From Chitinophaga agrisoli (GTDB taxonomy: Bacteria > Bacteroidota > Bacteroidia > Chitinophagales > Chitinophagaceae): 64,000 nucleotides of DNA. The stretch lies in the NCBI RefSeq assembly GCF_008386695.1, contig NZ_VUOC01000003.1, forward strand, positions 879,286 through 943,285, given 5' to 3'. The notes beneath the pieces were generated by a model that saw only the letters and a program-made list of their open reading frames with translations, was not told the origin of the DNA and made no database searches. Below, piece after piece: positions 18,184 to 26,283 of this stretch. The first letter of the stretch is position 1. The number at the start of each line of letters is the position of its first letter. The position numbers were made by a program, and so were the translations under genes.

Positions 18184-18238
18184 CTTTGAGCCTTTGACTG
18201 TATTTGTTCACATATAACCGCTAACAGCTAAAGCTCAC
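18184..18238. repeat. GCTAA-type repeat in the hutU-hutI gap (copy 3)
   Basis: The 85-base gap holds GTTAGCTTTGAGC at about 18180-18192 and CCGCTAACAGCTAAAGCT at about 18218-18235, partly inverted relative to each other. The right part shares its core with the repeats near 1.3 and 14.4 kb. It sits inside an operon, so it would be transcribed. Confidence 0.5.
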
Positions 18239-18255
18239 CCATAAATCAACTAACT

Positions 18256-19485
18256 ATGCTATTAATAGGCCCTTTCTCCCAGGTACTTCCCATGAGCGGC
18301 CTGCCGCTTAAAGGCCCGCTGCGGGATGAGCAGCTGCCGCTGCTGGAAAAGGCGGGTATATTGATAGATGGCGGTGTGATCAGTGCTATAGACAAGTTTG
18401 CAGACCTGCGCCGCCAGTACCCGCAATGCGAGGTACATTTTATTGATGAGCCCATGGTACTGCTGCCGGGTTTTATTGATTGCCATACGCATATCTGCTT
18501 TGATGGCAGCCGTAACCGTGACTACGCCATGCGCATTGCCGGTAAAAGCTACCTGGATATAGCCCGCGCCGGCGGCGGTATATGGGACTCCGTTACCAAA
18601 ACGCGCAGCGCGGATGATATAACGCTGGCAGAAAATACCGTGGCCCGCGCCAACCGCCACCTGCTGGAAGGGGTTACCACCATTGAAGTAAAAAGCGGCT
18701 ATGGCCTGGATGTAGTAAATGAGATAAAGATGCTGCAGGCCATACAAAGCGCATCCCTGCATACGCCGGCTACGCTGATCCCCACCTGCCTGGCGGCGCA
18801 TATGCTGCCAAAAGATTTTAAAGGCACCGAGGTGGACTACCTGCATTGGATCATAGAAGAGCTACTGCCCGTAATAAAGGCAGAACAGCTGGCTACCCGG
18901 GTAGATGTTTTTATAGAAGAAACCGCCTTTACCCCGCAAACCGCCAGGGTATTCCTGGAAAAGGCCATGCGCCTTGGTTTTGCCGCTACCGTACATGCGG
19001 ACCAGTTCAGCACCGGCGGCAGCGCGGTAGCCGCCGCGGTGGGCGCTTTATCCGCAGACCACCTGGAGGCCAGTACGGAAAAAGAGATCATCATGCTGGC
19101 CCAGTCCCGCACTACCGCCGTGGTATTACCCGGCGCATCCTTAGGCCTGGGCATGCCTTATGCCCCTGCCCGCAAGCTATTGGATGCAGGCGCCTCCCTG
19201 GCCATTGCCAGCGACTGGAACCCCGGTTCTGCCCCCATGGGCGATCTGCTGCTGCAGGCTGCCGTAATGGGCGCAGCTCAGAAATTATCTACCGCAGAAA
19301 CCCTGGCGGCCCTTACCTTCCGTGCCGCACGCGCACTGCAATTGCAGCCTGGCGGCCAGCTGTTGCCGCAATCTGCCGCAGATATGCAGGCATATGCCTG
19401 CGCAGATTACCGGGATCTGTTATACTTTCAGGGTAAATTAAAACCTTCCAGGGTATGGAAGGCCGGTACACTTATTCAACAATAG
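18256..19485 (+). CDS. hutI: Imidazolonepropionase
   Basis: A 409-residue amidohydrolase that opens the imidazolone ring to N-formimidoyl-L-glutamate. Metal-site and substrate motifs are LPGFIDCHTHICFDGSRN (His pair), EGVTTIEVKSGYGLD, ATVHADQFS and the closing IASDWNPGSAP aspartate. Length is normal. It is the fourth gene of the hut operon and is followed after seven bases by hutG. Confidence 0.96.
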   Translation: MLLIGPFSQVLPMSGLPLKGPLRDEQLPLLEKAGILIDGGVISAIDKFADLRRQYPQCEVHFIDEPMVLLPGFIDCHTHICFDGSRNRDYAMRIAGKSYLDIARAGGGIWDSVTKTRSADDITLAENTVARANRHLLEGVTTIEVKSGYGLDVVNEIKMLQAIQSASLHTPATLIPTCLAAHMLPKDFKGTEVDYLHWIIEELLPVIKAEQLATRVDVFIEETAFTPQTARVFLEKAMRLGFAATVHADQFSTGGSAVAAAVGALSADHLEASTEKEIIMLAQSRTTAVVLPGASLGLGMPYAPARKLLDAGASLAIASDWNPGSAPMGDLLLQAAVMGAAQKLSTAETLAALTFRAARALQLQPGGQLLPQSAADMQAYACADYRDLLYFQGKLKPSRVWKAGTLIQQ

Positions 19486-19492
19486 CAAGGAT

Positions 19493-20497
19493 ATGACGAT
19501 CGCAGGCAATTACTATCAGCCTACCGCAACAGACGTATGGACCGGCCGTATAGACGGCACGGAAGCAGATACTTTAAGATGGCATCAATGGATACGGTTA
19601 GTAAACCTGCAAGCGCCGCTGCCGCCGTTATTGAGGGGCCAGCAAGGCGTAGTACTGCTGGGTTTTGCCTGCGACGAAGGCGTACGCCGCAATAAAGGCC
19701 GTACCGGCGCCGCCCAGGGCCCCATGGCCCTGCGTAAGGCCTGTGCCGGTTTCCCCGCTCATTTTAATGAAGGTATACAGTTCCTGGATGGCGGGAATAT
19801 TGTATGCACAGACAATAACCTGGAAGCTGCGCAAGACGCCCTCAGCGAGGCTGTACAGCACATTCTGGCGGCCGGTTACCTGCCCATTGTACTGGGCGGC
19901 GGGCACGAAATTACCTACGGGCACGCACGTGGTATCTATCGGCACCTGCAACAGCAGGGCGGCATGCCGCAGCTGGGCCTTATTAATTTTGATGCGCATT
20001 TTGACCTGCGAATCCCTGGCGATGATGGCCCCAACTCAGGTACCAGCTTCTGGCAGCTGGCGCAAGATTGCCTGCAACAAACGCATCCTTTCCGTTACCT
20101 GGCACTGGGTATACAGGCCCATAGCAATACCGCACAATTATTCCGCATAGCCGCAGAAACGGGCGTTATATACCTGCCTGCAGATGCTTTTCACAGCCAG
20201 GACCGTAATACCTTAAGAACCGCTATAAACGCTTGTTTAGAACAAGTGGAGCATATATATCTTACCATTGATCTGGATGTATTTGCCGCCCCTTTTGCGC
20301 CCGGCGTAAGCGCTACTGCCTTTAATGGTATTATGCCCGGTGGCGTGTTTATGGAATGTTTCCGTATCATTCTTCAGAGCGGCAAAGTAGCGGGTATAGA
20401 CATTGCAGAATTAAATCCTGCGCTGGATATAGATAACCGCACGGCTAAACTGGGCGCTGCCCTGATGTTTGAAGTGGTAATGCGGCAAGCAAGATAA
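19493..20497 (+). CDS. hutG: Formimidoylglutamase
   Basis: A 334-residue enzyme of the arginase/ureohydrolase superfamily that splits N-formimidoyl-glutamate to glutamate and formamide. The manganese ligands are visible in GGGHEITYG, NFDAHFDLR and TIDLDVFAAPFAPG. With this enzyme the pathway ends in formamide and not in formyl transfer to folate. It starts seven bases after hutI and is the last gene of the operon; an inverted repeat with a T run follows. Confidence 0.94.
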   Translation: MTIAGNYYQPTATDVWTGRIDGTEADTLRWHQWIRLVNLQAPLPPLLRGQQGVVLLGFACDEGVRRNKGRTGAAQGPMALRKACAGFPAHFNEGIQFLDGGNIVCTDNNLEAAQDALSEAVQHILAAGYLPIVLGGGHEITYGHARGIYRHLQQQGGMPQLGLINFDAHFDLRIPGDDGPNSGTSFWQLAQDCLQQTHPFRYLALGIQAHSNTAQLFRIAAETGVIYLPADAFHSQDRNTLRTAINACLEQVEHIYLTIDLDVFAAPFAPGVSATAFNGIMPGGVFMECFRIILQSGKVAGIDIAELNPALDIDNRTAKLGAALMFEVVMRQAR

Positions 20498-20530
20498 TGG
20501 ACTTATTTCTTCACGTGTATTGCTATTTCA

Positions 20531-20582
20531 GGACGGACTATGTCTGTCCGGAACCGGACATTTTTTGTATCAAAACCGGACA
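20531..20582. promoter_or_regulatory. Phased CGGAC sites with a TGTCCG..CGGACA palindrome
   Basis: CGGAC occurs at 20534, 20555 and 20577, spaced 21 and 22 bases, that is about two helix turns. The middle copy is part of the palindrome TGTCCGGAACCGGACA (20545-20560). The array begins about 105 bases upstream of a sigma-54-like promoter for the next gene, the normal distance for an activator site. The palindrome is followed by six T residues (20561-20566), so it could instead, or also, act as the hut terminator. Confidence 0.5.
20545..20566 (+). terminator. Possible terminator of the hut operon
   Basis: TGTCC GGAACC GGACA followed by TTTTTT, 48 bases after the hutG stop. The stem is only five base pairs with a six-base loop, so termination is plausible but weak; see the overlapping regulatory entry. 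Confidence 0.45.
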
Positions 20583-20634
20583 ACTGCGCTAATAAAGATA
20601 ATGCTAGCCCCCTGATTATCATTTGTATACCAAA

Positions 20635-20650
20635 GTGGCATTGTGTTCGC
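20635..20650 (+). promoter_or_regulatory. Sigma-54-like -24/-12 element
   Basis: TGGCATTGTGTTCGC at 20636-20650 has GG and GC exactly ten bases apart and differs from the TGGCAC-N5-TTGC consensus at few positions. Transcription would start near 20661, only about three bases before the ATG of the permease, so either the message is nearly leaderless or this match is chance. Confidence 0.35.
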
Positions 20651-20663
20651 CGGGTAAGCCGGT

Positions 20664-23066
20664 ATGGTTGGCAACTATCTTAAAACAGGTTTCAGGAGCC
20701 TGCGGCGTAACAGGGTCCATTTTTTTGTGAATAGTGCAGGGCTGCTGATAGGGTTCAGCGCTTTCCTGCTCATCTTCCTGGTGTTGACATACGAGCGTAG
20801 CTTTGATGGTTTTCATGCAAAAAAGGACCGCATTTACCGGGTAGTAAGGGAAGGCAAAAAAGGTGGCCATAGCGCTACGGCATCTTTTCCGTTAGCCAAT
20901 TCCTTAAAGGCGGAGTTTCCACAGGTGGAAAGCGCAGCCTCCATCTATGGCGACCGTAATGTGCAGGTGATCATTCCCGGTCCTGGCGGCGAAACCTGGA
21001 GAAAATTCCGGGAGCCCCGGGGCGTTTTCTTTGCAGATCAGCAATTCTTTAACATATTCGACGGCCGCATTATTGCAGGAAACCCCGCCACGGCCATTGT
21101 TGAGCCCAATACGGCCCTGCTCACAAAGCGCATGGCCACCAAGTATTTTGGCGACTGGAAAGAGGCCATGGGAAAGGTACTTAAGGTGTATGACCTCCCT
21201 ATTCGGATTACCGGCATCCTGGACGATCTACCTGTTAATACGGACTTCCCCCTTGGTGTTGTGATCTCCCATAAAACGGTAACGGCCTTGAATGTAGATA
21301 TGCAGGATTGGGTAGAGCTCTGGACCGATAACTATTGCTTTGTACTGCTGCGGCCTGGTGCTATCGCATCGCGCTTCAATGAACAGCTGCCCGCCTTTTT
21401 ATCCAGGCATGTATCTCCGGATAACGCGGATTACAATTTAATGCTGCAACCATTAGCAGATATCCATTTCGATAAACGTTTTGCTAATTTCAATCATCGC
21501 ACTTTCAGTTATGAGCTCATTAAAGCCCTGAGCCTTATTGGTATATTTTTGCTTGTCATTGCCTGCGTTAATTTCATTAACCTGTCCACAGCCAATGCCG
21601 TTAGCCGCGCCAGGGAAGTAGGCGTGCGGAAAGTACTGGGCAGTAACCGCCAGCAGCTTCTCCTGCAGTTCTTTGGCGAAACAGGGCTCACGGCCCTTAT
21701 GGCCATAATAGGCGCGCTCATGGTGGCCTTGTGCTGTATGCCTTTCTTAAACAGCATGCTGGAAAGTCACCTGTCGGCCGGTATGCTGTTTAGTCCGCGT
21801 GTTATCCAGTATGCGCTGGGCGCCTGGCTGGGCGTTACTTTGCTGGCAGGATCCTATCCCGCCCTGGTATTATCCGGCTTTAACCCGGTGAATGCGCTTA
21901 AAAGCAGGATGGCTGCAACAGCAGGTAAGGGCGTTTCCGTAAGACGGGGATTGGTAGTGCTGCAATTTGTAATTGCCCAGGTATTGATTATTGCCACACT
22001 GGTGGTTAGCTCGCAGCTGAATTATTTCAACAATGCCGATATGGGCTTCAATAAAGAGGCTGTTGTAAGTGCCGGCTTTCCCAGAGATAGCCTTAGCCAG
22101 GCAAAACTAAACATGTTCCGTAGCCTGTTGTTACAGCAGCCGGGCATCCAGGCTGTGAGTTTTAGTGCGTTTGCCCCGGTAGGGGAGGGTAGCTGGGCTA
22201 CAGATCTTAAATTAAGCACCAATCATACCAGCAAGGCAGATCTCATTGTACACATGAAACCAGCGGATACCGGTTACTTTGATATGTATAAGCTGCAGTT
22301 GCTGGCCGGCCGTATCTATTCTCCTTCAGATACGGTAAAGGAATATATCGTTAATGAACGCCTGCTGAAGGTATTAAACCTGGGCACGCCGGACGAGGCC
22401 ATCGGCAAAAACATTACCGTAAATGGCGACGCGTATACCTATCCTATTGTGGGTGTGGTGAAGGATTTTCATATGAGCTCCCTGCGGGATCCCCTGAGCG
22501 CAATTGTAATGACCACCTTAAAGCGGACTTATCGCACGGCCAATATTAAGATAACGCCGGGTAAAACGAGGGAAGCCTTGGCATCCATGGCCGCTGCCTG
22601 GAACAAGGTATTTCCCGACTATGTGTTTGAATACCGCTTCATTGATCAAACAGTAGCGGATTATTACAAGCAGGAAAATCAGCTGGCCCGGCTCTTTAGG
22701 ATATTTGCGGGCCTGGCCATCTTTATATCCTGCCTGGGTTTGTATGGGCTGGTATCCTTTATGGCTGCACGGCGCAAAAAGGAGATTGGCATCCGCAAGG
22801 TATTGGGCGCGCCCGTAAGCAGCATCCTCCTGCTGCTATCGAGGGAATTTACCGTGCTGATAGCTGTTGCCTTCCTGTTGGCAGCCCCGCTGGCCTGGTA
22901 TTTTATGCAGGACTGGCTGGAGCAGTATACTTTCCGCATCTCCCTGGGTATCGGGTTCTTTATCACCACCCTTTTATTTTGCATTGGTATTGCCTGGCTT
23001 ACGGTGGGGCATGCCACTATTAAGGTCGCTGTGGCCAACCCTGTGAAGAGCCTGCGTACAGAGTAG
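20664..23066 (+). CDS. MacB/FtsX-type ABC transporter permease
   Basis: An 800-residue inner-membrane protein with the double-FtsX layout common in Bacteroidota: a first membrane helix (about 22-43), a MacB-like periplasmic domain (about 45-270), three helices (about 280-400), a second helix and periplasmic domain (about 430-670) and three final helices (about 675-790). The repeated phrase REVGVRKVLGSNRQQLL / KEIGIRKVLGAPVSSILL marks the two FtsX halves. No ATPase gene is adjacent, as is usual for these orphan permeases. Substrate unknown. The upstream region carries a possible sigma-54 promoter with phased palindromic sites. Confidence 0.88.
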   Translation: MVGNYLKTGFRSLRRNRVHFFVNSAGLLIGFSAFLLIFLVLTYERSFDGFHAKKDRIYRVVREGKKGGHSATASFPLANSLKAEFPQVESAASIYGDRNVQVIIPGPGGETWRKFREPRGVFFADQQFFNIFDGRIIAGNPATAIVEPNTALLTKRMATKYFGDWKEAMGKVLKVYDLPIRITGILDDLPVNTDFPLGVVISHKTVTALNVDMQDWVELWTDNYCFVLLRPGAIASRFNEQLPAFLSRHVSPDNADYNLMLQPLADIHFDKRFANFNHRTFSYELIKALSLIGIFLLVIACVNFINLSTANAVSRAREVGVRKVLGSNRQQLLLQFFGETGLTALMAIIGALMVALCCMPFLNSMLESHLSAGMLFSPRVIQYALGAWLGVTLLAGSYPALVLSGFNPVNALKSRMAATAGKGVSVRRGLVVLQFVIAQVLIIATLVVSSQLNYFNNADMGFNKEAVVSAGFPRDSLSQAKLNMFRSLLLQQPGIQAVSFSAFAPVGEGSWATDLKLSTNHTSKADLIVHMKPADTGYFDMYKLQLLAGRIYSPSDTVKEYIVNERLLKVLNLGTPDEAIGKNITVNGDAYTYPIVGVVKDFHMSSLRDPLSAIVMTTLKRTYRTANIKITPGKTREALASMAAAWNKVFPDYVFEYRFIDQTVADYYKQENQLARLFRIFAGLAIFISCLGLYGLVSFMAARRKKEIGIRKVLGAPVSSILLLLSREFTVLIAVAFLLAAPLAWYFMQDWLEQYTFRISLGIGFFITTLLFCIGIAWLTVGHATIKVAVANPVKSLRTE

Positions 23067-23075
23067 GCAACACTT

Positions 23076-23900
23076 TTATATCGTTACATCGGGCTTTTGT
23101 TGTATCCAGGCCTTGCACCGCTGCAGCTCTTGCCGTGTATCTGCTGCTATACGTTTTAATAACTCATCTGTGCCGGCAGGCACAGTCATCCCTTCGCTGC
23201 GTAGCAAACGCATATGCTGGCGTATCACCTGTTGCAGCGCCAGCAGGTCATGCCAGGCGCCCAGGCAGGAGCCGGCTTCGTCCGTAAAACGCAGCATTTC
23301 TTCCAGGCCTTTGGAGGTGTCAAATAGCGGCTGCAGGATAGATAGCTGATAGTGCAGGCGTTTTACCTCCTTACGCAGGTCATGCCATTTTTCCGCAGGC
23401 CCCCGGCCCAGAGGCAATGAGATAGCAGCGTATTGCTGTTGCAGGTAAGCGCCCGCATCCTTTGCACCGGTAGCTTTTACATCCTTTTTTTGTAGCTGTT
23501 TGGGTAATGTCTTTACAAAGGCAAGCGGGAAGGCGTCTGCAATGGCCCGCGCCTGTTGCGCCGCCAGCTGGGCATGGTTTTTCTGCAGCAGATGGAAAGG
23601 GGCATAACGGCGGCCGTTTCCGGTGTATTGTAACAGGCTCTCTTCCTGTAGCTGCAGATCACGTAGCGCCCCGGCGGCCTGTTGTAATACCTTTAGTAAA
23701 CGGATATACTTTTTGCCTTTAAATGCCTTGTTGCTCAGCTGCCTGGCCAGATCAAGGCATGCCCTGGTCTTTTTGATGGTTACCCTTAGCTTATGTACGT
23801 CCTTTTTATGGGACTTTTCGCCAATAACAGGCGCCAGGTCCATAATGGTAGCACACTGGTCCTGCAGGTATGCATGTAAAGTTTCCCACATCATAGCCAT
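23076..23900 (-). CDS. CHAD-domain protein
   Basis: A 274-residue helical protein of the CHAD family, characterised by conserved histidines and basic residues that bind inorganic polyphosphate. Visible are KDVHKLRVTIKKTRACLDLARQL near the start and a second repeat with WHDLRKEVKRLHYQLSILQPLF. It stands alone without the CYTH triphosphatase domain often fused to CHAD. Polyphosphate association is known for the family; a specific role here is unknown. It is convergent with the permease gene and divergent from the next gene. Confidence 0.88.
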   Translation of the reverse strand: MAMMWETLHAYLQDQCATIMDLAPVIGEKSHKKDVHKLRVTIKKTRACLDLARQLSNKAFKGKKYIRLLKVLQQAAGALRDLQLQEESLLQYTGNGRRYAPFHLLQKNHAQLAAQQARAIADAFPLAFVKTLPKQLQKKDVKATGAKDAGAYLQQQYAAISLPLGRGPAEKWHDLRKEVKRLHYQLSILQPLFDTSKGLEEMLRFTDEAGSCLGAWHDLLALQQVIRQHMRLLRSEGMTVPAGTDELLKRIAADTRQELQRCKAWIQQKPDVTI

Positions 23901-23916
23901 ATAATTAAAGTTAACA

Positions 23917-23924
23917 TATATTTG
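23917..23924 (+). promoter_or_regulatory. -7 element of the secreted 200-residue protein gene
   Basis: TATATTTG is a full match to TAnnTTTG, 26 bases before the ATG at 23951. No TTG lies at the expected -33 position; the surroundings are AT-rich. Confidence 0.45.
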
Positions 23925-23950
23925 TTACCTAATCTTAAATCCCAAGGATC

Positions 23951-24553
23951 ATGAAATTCATCCCCAAGCTGTCCGCTGCCCTCCTGGTAGCAATGATGGC
24001 GAGCAATGCAAATGCACAGAAACTTAAGTTAACAGAAGGCGACCTTTCCGCGTTAAAGGGACAAACAGAATTGAACAGCGAATTCACTTATGACGGTTTA
24101 AGAGTGGGTAAGTTCGACAAAGAGGACGACTACATCCACAAAAAGACCGAAGAGTACAACGGCAAAGAAGCCGGCCGTGGCGATACCTGGGCCAAAGCCT
24201 GGAAAGACGACCGCGAAGCGCGCTACGAGCCTAAATTCTCTGAACTGTTCAACGAGTATGCCGGCCTTAAAATGAATCACAACAAAAGCGCCAAATACAC
24301 GCTGATCTTTAAGACCAGTTTTATTGAGCCTGGTTATAACGTAGGCGTTTGGCGTAAAAACGCATCTATGGATGGGGAGGTATGGATCGTGGAAACAGCC
24401 AATCCTTCCAAACCAGTAGCCAAGATCTCTGTTGAAAAGGCCCAGGGCCGCGTTTTTGGCGGTTTCGACTTTGATACCGGCGTACGTATCGCAGAAGCGT
24501 ATGCAGATGCCGGGAAAGCGCTGGGTAAATTCGTGAAGGGAAAGATAGACTAA
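23951..24553 (+). CDS. Secreted protein of unknown function
   Basis: A 200-residue protein with a clear signal peptide (MKFIPKLSAALLVAMMASNANA, cut before QKL). The mature part is rich in charged residues, with DKEDDYIHKKTEEY and AWKDDREARYEPKF around 55-95, then a beta-rich segment YTLIFKTSFIEPGYNVGVWRKNA that resembles the small lipid/ligand-sheet proteins annotated only as hypothetical in Bacteroidota. No lipobox, no membrane helix, no T9SS tail. I cannot name the family. It has its own -7 element and terminator and so is transcribed alone. Confidence 0.85.
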   Translation: MKFIPKLSAALLVAMMASNANAQKLKLTEGDLSALKGQTELNSEFTYDGLRVGKFDKEDDYIHKKTEEYNGKEAGRGDTWAKAWKDDREARYEPKFSELFNEYAGLKMNHNKSAKYTLIFKTSFIEPGYNVGVWRKNASMDGEVWIVETANPSKPVAKISVEKAQGRVFGGFDFDTGVRIAEAYADAGKALGKFVKGKID

Positions 24554-24572
24554 GTATAGTCGCGATATAAGT

Positions 24573-24605
24573 AAAAAGGGGCTGCAACACACAGCCCCTT
24601 TTTTA
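24573..24605. terminator. Bidirectional terminator between secreted protein and purU
   Basis: AAGGGGCTG at 24576-24584 pairs with CAGCCCCTT at 24592-24600, flanked by A and T runs; it serves both convergent genes. Confidence 0.85.
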
Positions 24606-25475
24606 TTAAAACACAATCGTCTTATTACCGTGGATGATCACCCGGTCTTCCACATGTGCCTTTACCGCCCGGGTAAGCACCTGCCGTTCAATATCACGCC
24701 CCAGCATCACCAGGTCATCTACCGCATGTTTATGGCTAACGCGGGCCACGTCCTGCTCAATAATAGGTCCCTCATCCAGATCATTGGTTACATAATGCGC
24801 CGTAGCGCCTATCAGTTTTACGCCCCTGGTATAGGCGTTCAGATAAGGCCTGGCGCCGGCAAAAGCAGGTAAAAAGGAATGGTGGATGTTGATGATCCTG
24901 CCGGGGAAATGGCTCACAAATGCGGGCGACAGTATCTGCATATAACGCGCCAGTACGATGAAATCAACGTTTTGTTCCTGCAGGATCTTAATGGCTTCCT
25001 GTTCCTGTTGGGCTTTATTCTCCGCATTTACCGGCAGGCAAAGGAAAGGGATCTCAAAATCTGCCGCCAGCTTCTGCAGGTGATCATGGTTAGAGAGCAC
25101 TAAAGGGATATCTACATCCAGCTCGCCACTACGCCAGCGCCACAGCAGTTCCGTGATACAATGGTCATATTTGGATACCATAATGGCCATGCGTTTGCGA
25201 CGGTCTGTATAATCAATATGCCAGTCCATTTGCCGCGGTAAGGCTACTTTTTCGCGAAAATCCGCTTCCAGCTGCTCCCGGCTCATACCGGTATTTTCCA
25301 GGTGAAACACCATGCGCATAAAGAATAATCCTTCCCTTGGATCAGTACTGTGCTGGCTTGCATCCAGGATATTAGCGCCGTGGGAGAAAAGGAATTGTGA
25401 AACGCCGGCCACTATGCCGGGACGGTCAGGACAACAGATCAACAGCCTGCCGGTAATATCGGTATATGGATGCAT
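24606..25475 (-). CDS. purU: Formyltetrahydrofolate deformylase
   Basis: A 289-residue enzyme that hydrolyses 10-formyl-THF to THF and formate, keeping the one-carbon pools balanced. An N-terminal ACT domain (about 5-85; [26 protein letters not shown]) precedes a formyltransferase-type catalytic domain with [10 protein letters not shown], the catalytic-region [17 protein letters not shown] and [18 protein letters not shown]. Length matches the family. The stop codon abuts a bidirectional terminator; the upstream gap holds a tandem duplication. Confidence 0.95.
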   Translation of the reverse strand: MHPYTDITGRLLICCPDRPGIVAGVSQFLFSHGANILDASQHSTDPREGLFFMRMVFHLENTGMSREQLEADFREKVALPRQMDWHIDYTDRRKRMAIMVSKYDHCITELLWRWRSGELDVDIPLVLSNHDHLQKLAADFEIPFLCLPVNAENKAQQEQEAIKILQEQNVDFIVLARYMQILSPAFVSHFPGRIINIHHSFLPAFAGARPYLNAYTRGVKLIGATAHYVTNDLDEGPIIEQDVARVSHKHAVDDLVMLGRDIERQVLTRAVKAHVEDRVIIHGNKTIVF

Positions 25476-25529
25476 GTACGCAGCTTTAAGGGTCTTTAAA
25501 AATAATGCTTTTTACTATTTTCGCCGCAG

Positions 25530-25681
25530 GAAACCGGGCATGATATATTTTTCACAGGAGAGCATACAATGCGAAATTCCATCAACCCGTAAATAACTTA
25601 CGGCTGAAACCGGCATAACATTTTTCACAGAAAGGTAATGTTAGCGCAGATTCTACCAACCATAAAAAATCAGATATTAAA
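25530..25681. repeat. Diverged 76-bp tandem duplication
   Basis: Two adjacent 76-bp units, 25530-25605 and 25606-25681, both begin GAAACCGG and share ATTTTTCACAG about 20 bases in, AATG further on and CAACC near the end. The second unit ends three bases before the ATG of the phosphoesterase gene, so the duplication supplies its whole upstream region. Confidence 0.65.
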
Positions 25682-25683
25682 GG

Positions 25684-26175
25684 ATGAAAAAAATAGGGCT
25701 CATGTCAGATACGCATAGTTACCTGCATCCGCAGGTATTCAAACACTTTGAACAGGTGGATGAGATCTGGCATGCCGGGGATATAGGCAATACTGGCCTG
25801 GCAGACGAACTGGAGGCCTTTAAGCCCTTCCGCGCCGTATATGGTAATATTGATGGCGCGGATGTCCGTGTCCGTTACCCGGAAAACCTGCATTTTGAGC
25901 TGGAAGGCGTGGGCGTGCTGATGACCCATATTGGCGGTTATCCCGGCAAATATGCCCCGGGCGTAAAGGAGATGCTGCTTAAACAACCTGTTAAACTCTT
26001 TATCTGCGGCCACTCCCATATCCTGAAGGTAATGCCGGATCCTAAACTGCAGTTATTACACATTAACCCGGGCGCCTGCGGACAGCAAGGCTGGCATAAA
26101 GTAAAGACCCTGGTCCGTTTCGAGTTGGAAGCCGGCAGTATTCAAAAGCTGGAAGTCATAGAGCTCGTCAAATAA
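25684..26175 (+). CDS. YfcE/MJ0936-type metallophosphoesterase
   Basis: A 163-residue calcineurin-like phosphoesterase. The dimetal motifs are present in order: GLMSDTHSYLH (D-x-H), HAGDIG (GD), YGNIDG (GN-D, the NHD-like box), MTHIGGYPGKY and CGHSHI. The size and the DTH/GHSH pattern fit the small YfcE group, which hydrolyse phosphodiesters in vitro; the natural substrate is unknown. It is a single-gene unit with a duplicated upstream sequence. Confidence 0.92.
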   Translation: MKKIGLMSDTHSYLHPQVFKHFEQVDEIWHAGDIGNTGLADELEAFKPFRAVYGNIDGADVRVRYPENLHFELEGVGVLMTHIGGYPGKYAPGVKEMLLKQPVKLFICGHSHILKVMPDPKLQLLHINPGACGQQGWHKVKTLVRFELEAGSIQKLEVIELVK

Positions 26176-26283
26176 TTGACCGTACAATATAGATCGTTCA
26201 GCGGCTTATAAGGCAGCCCTATCGTTAACTGTTTAACAACGATTGTCAGAAAATATATCTTGCAACAACCTACCTGTTACACT

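Noticed and set aside
20664-23066. Complete ABC exporter operon with macA or ATPase
   Set aside because: Neither neighbour encodes a membrane-fusion protein or an ATP-binding subunit; the permease stands alone.
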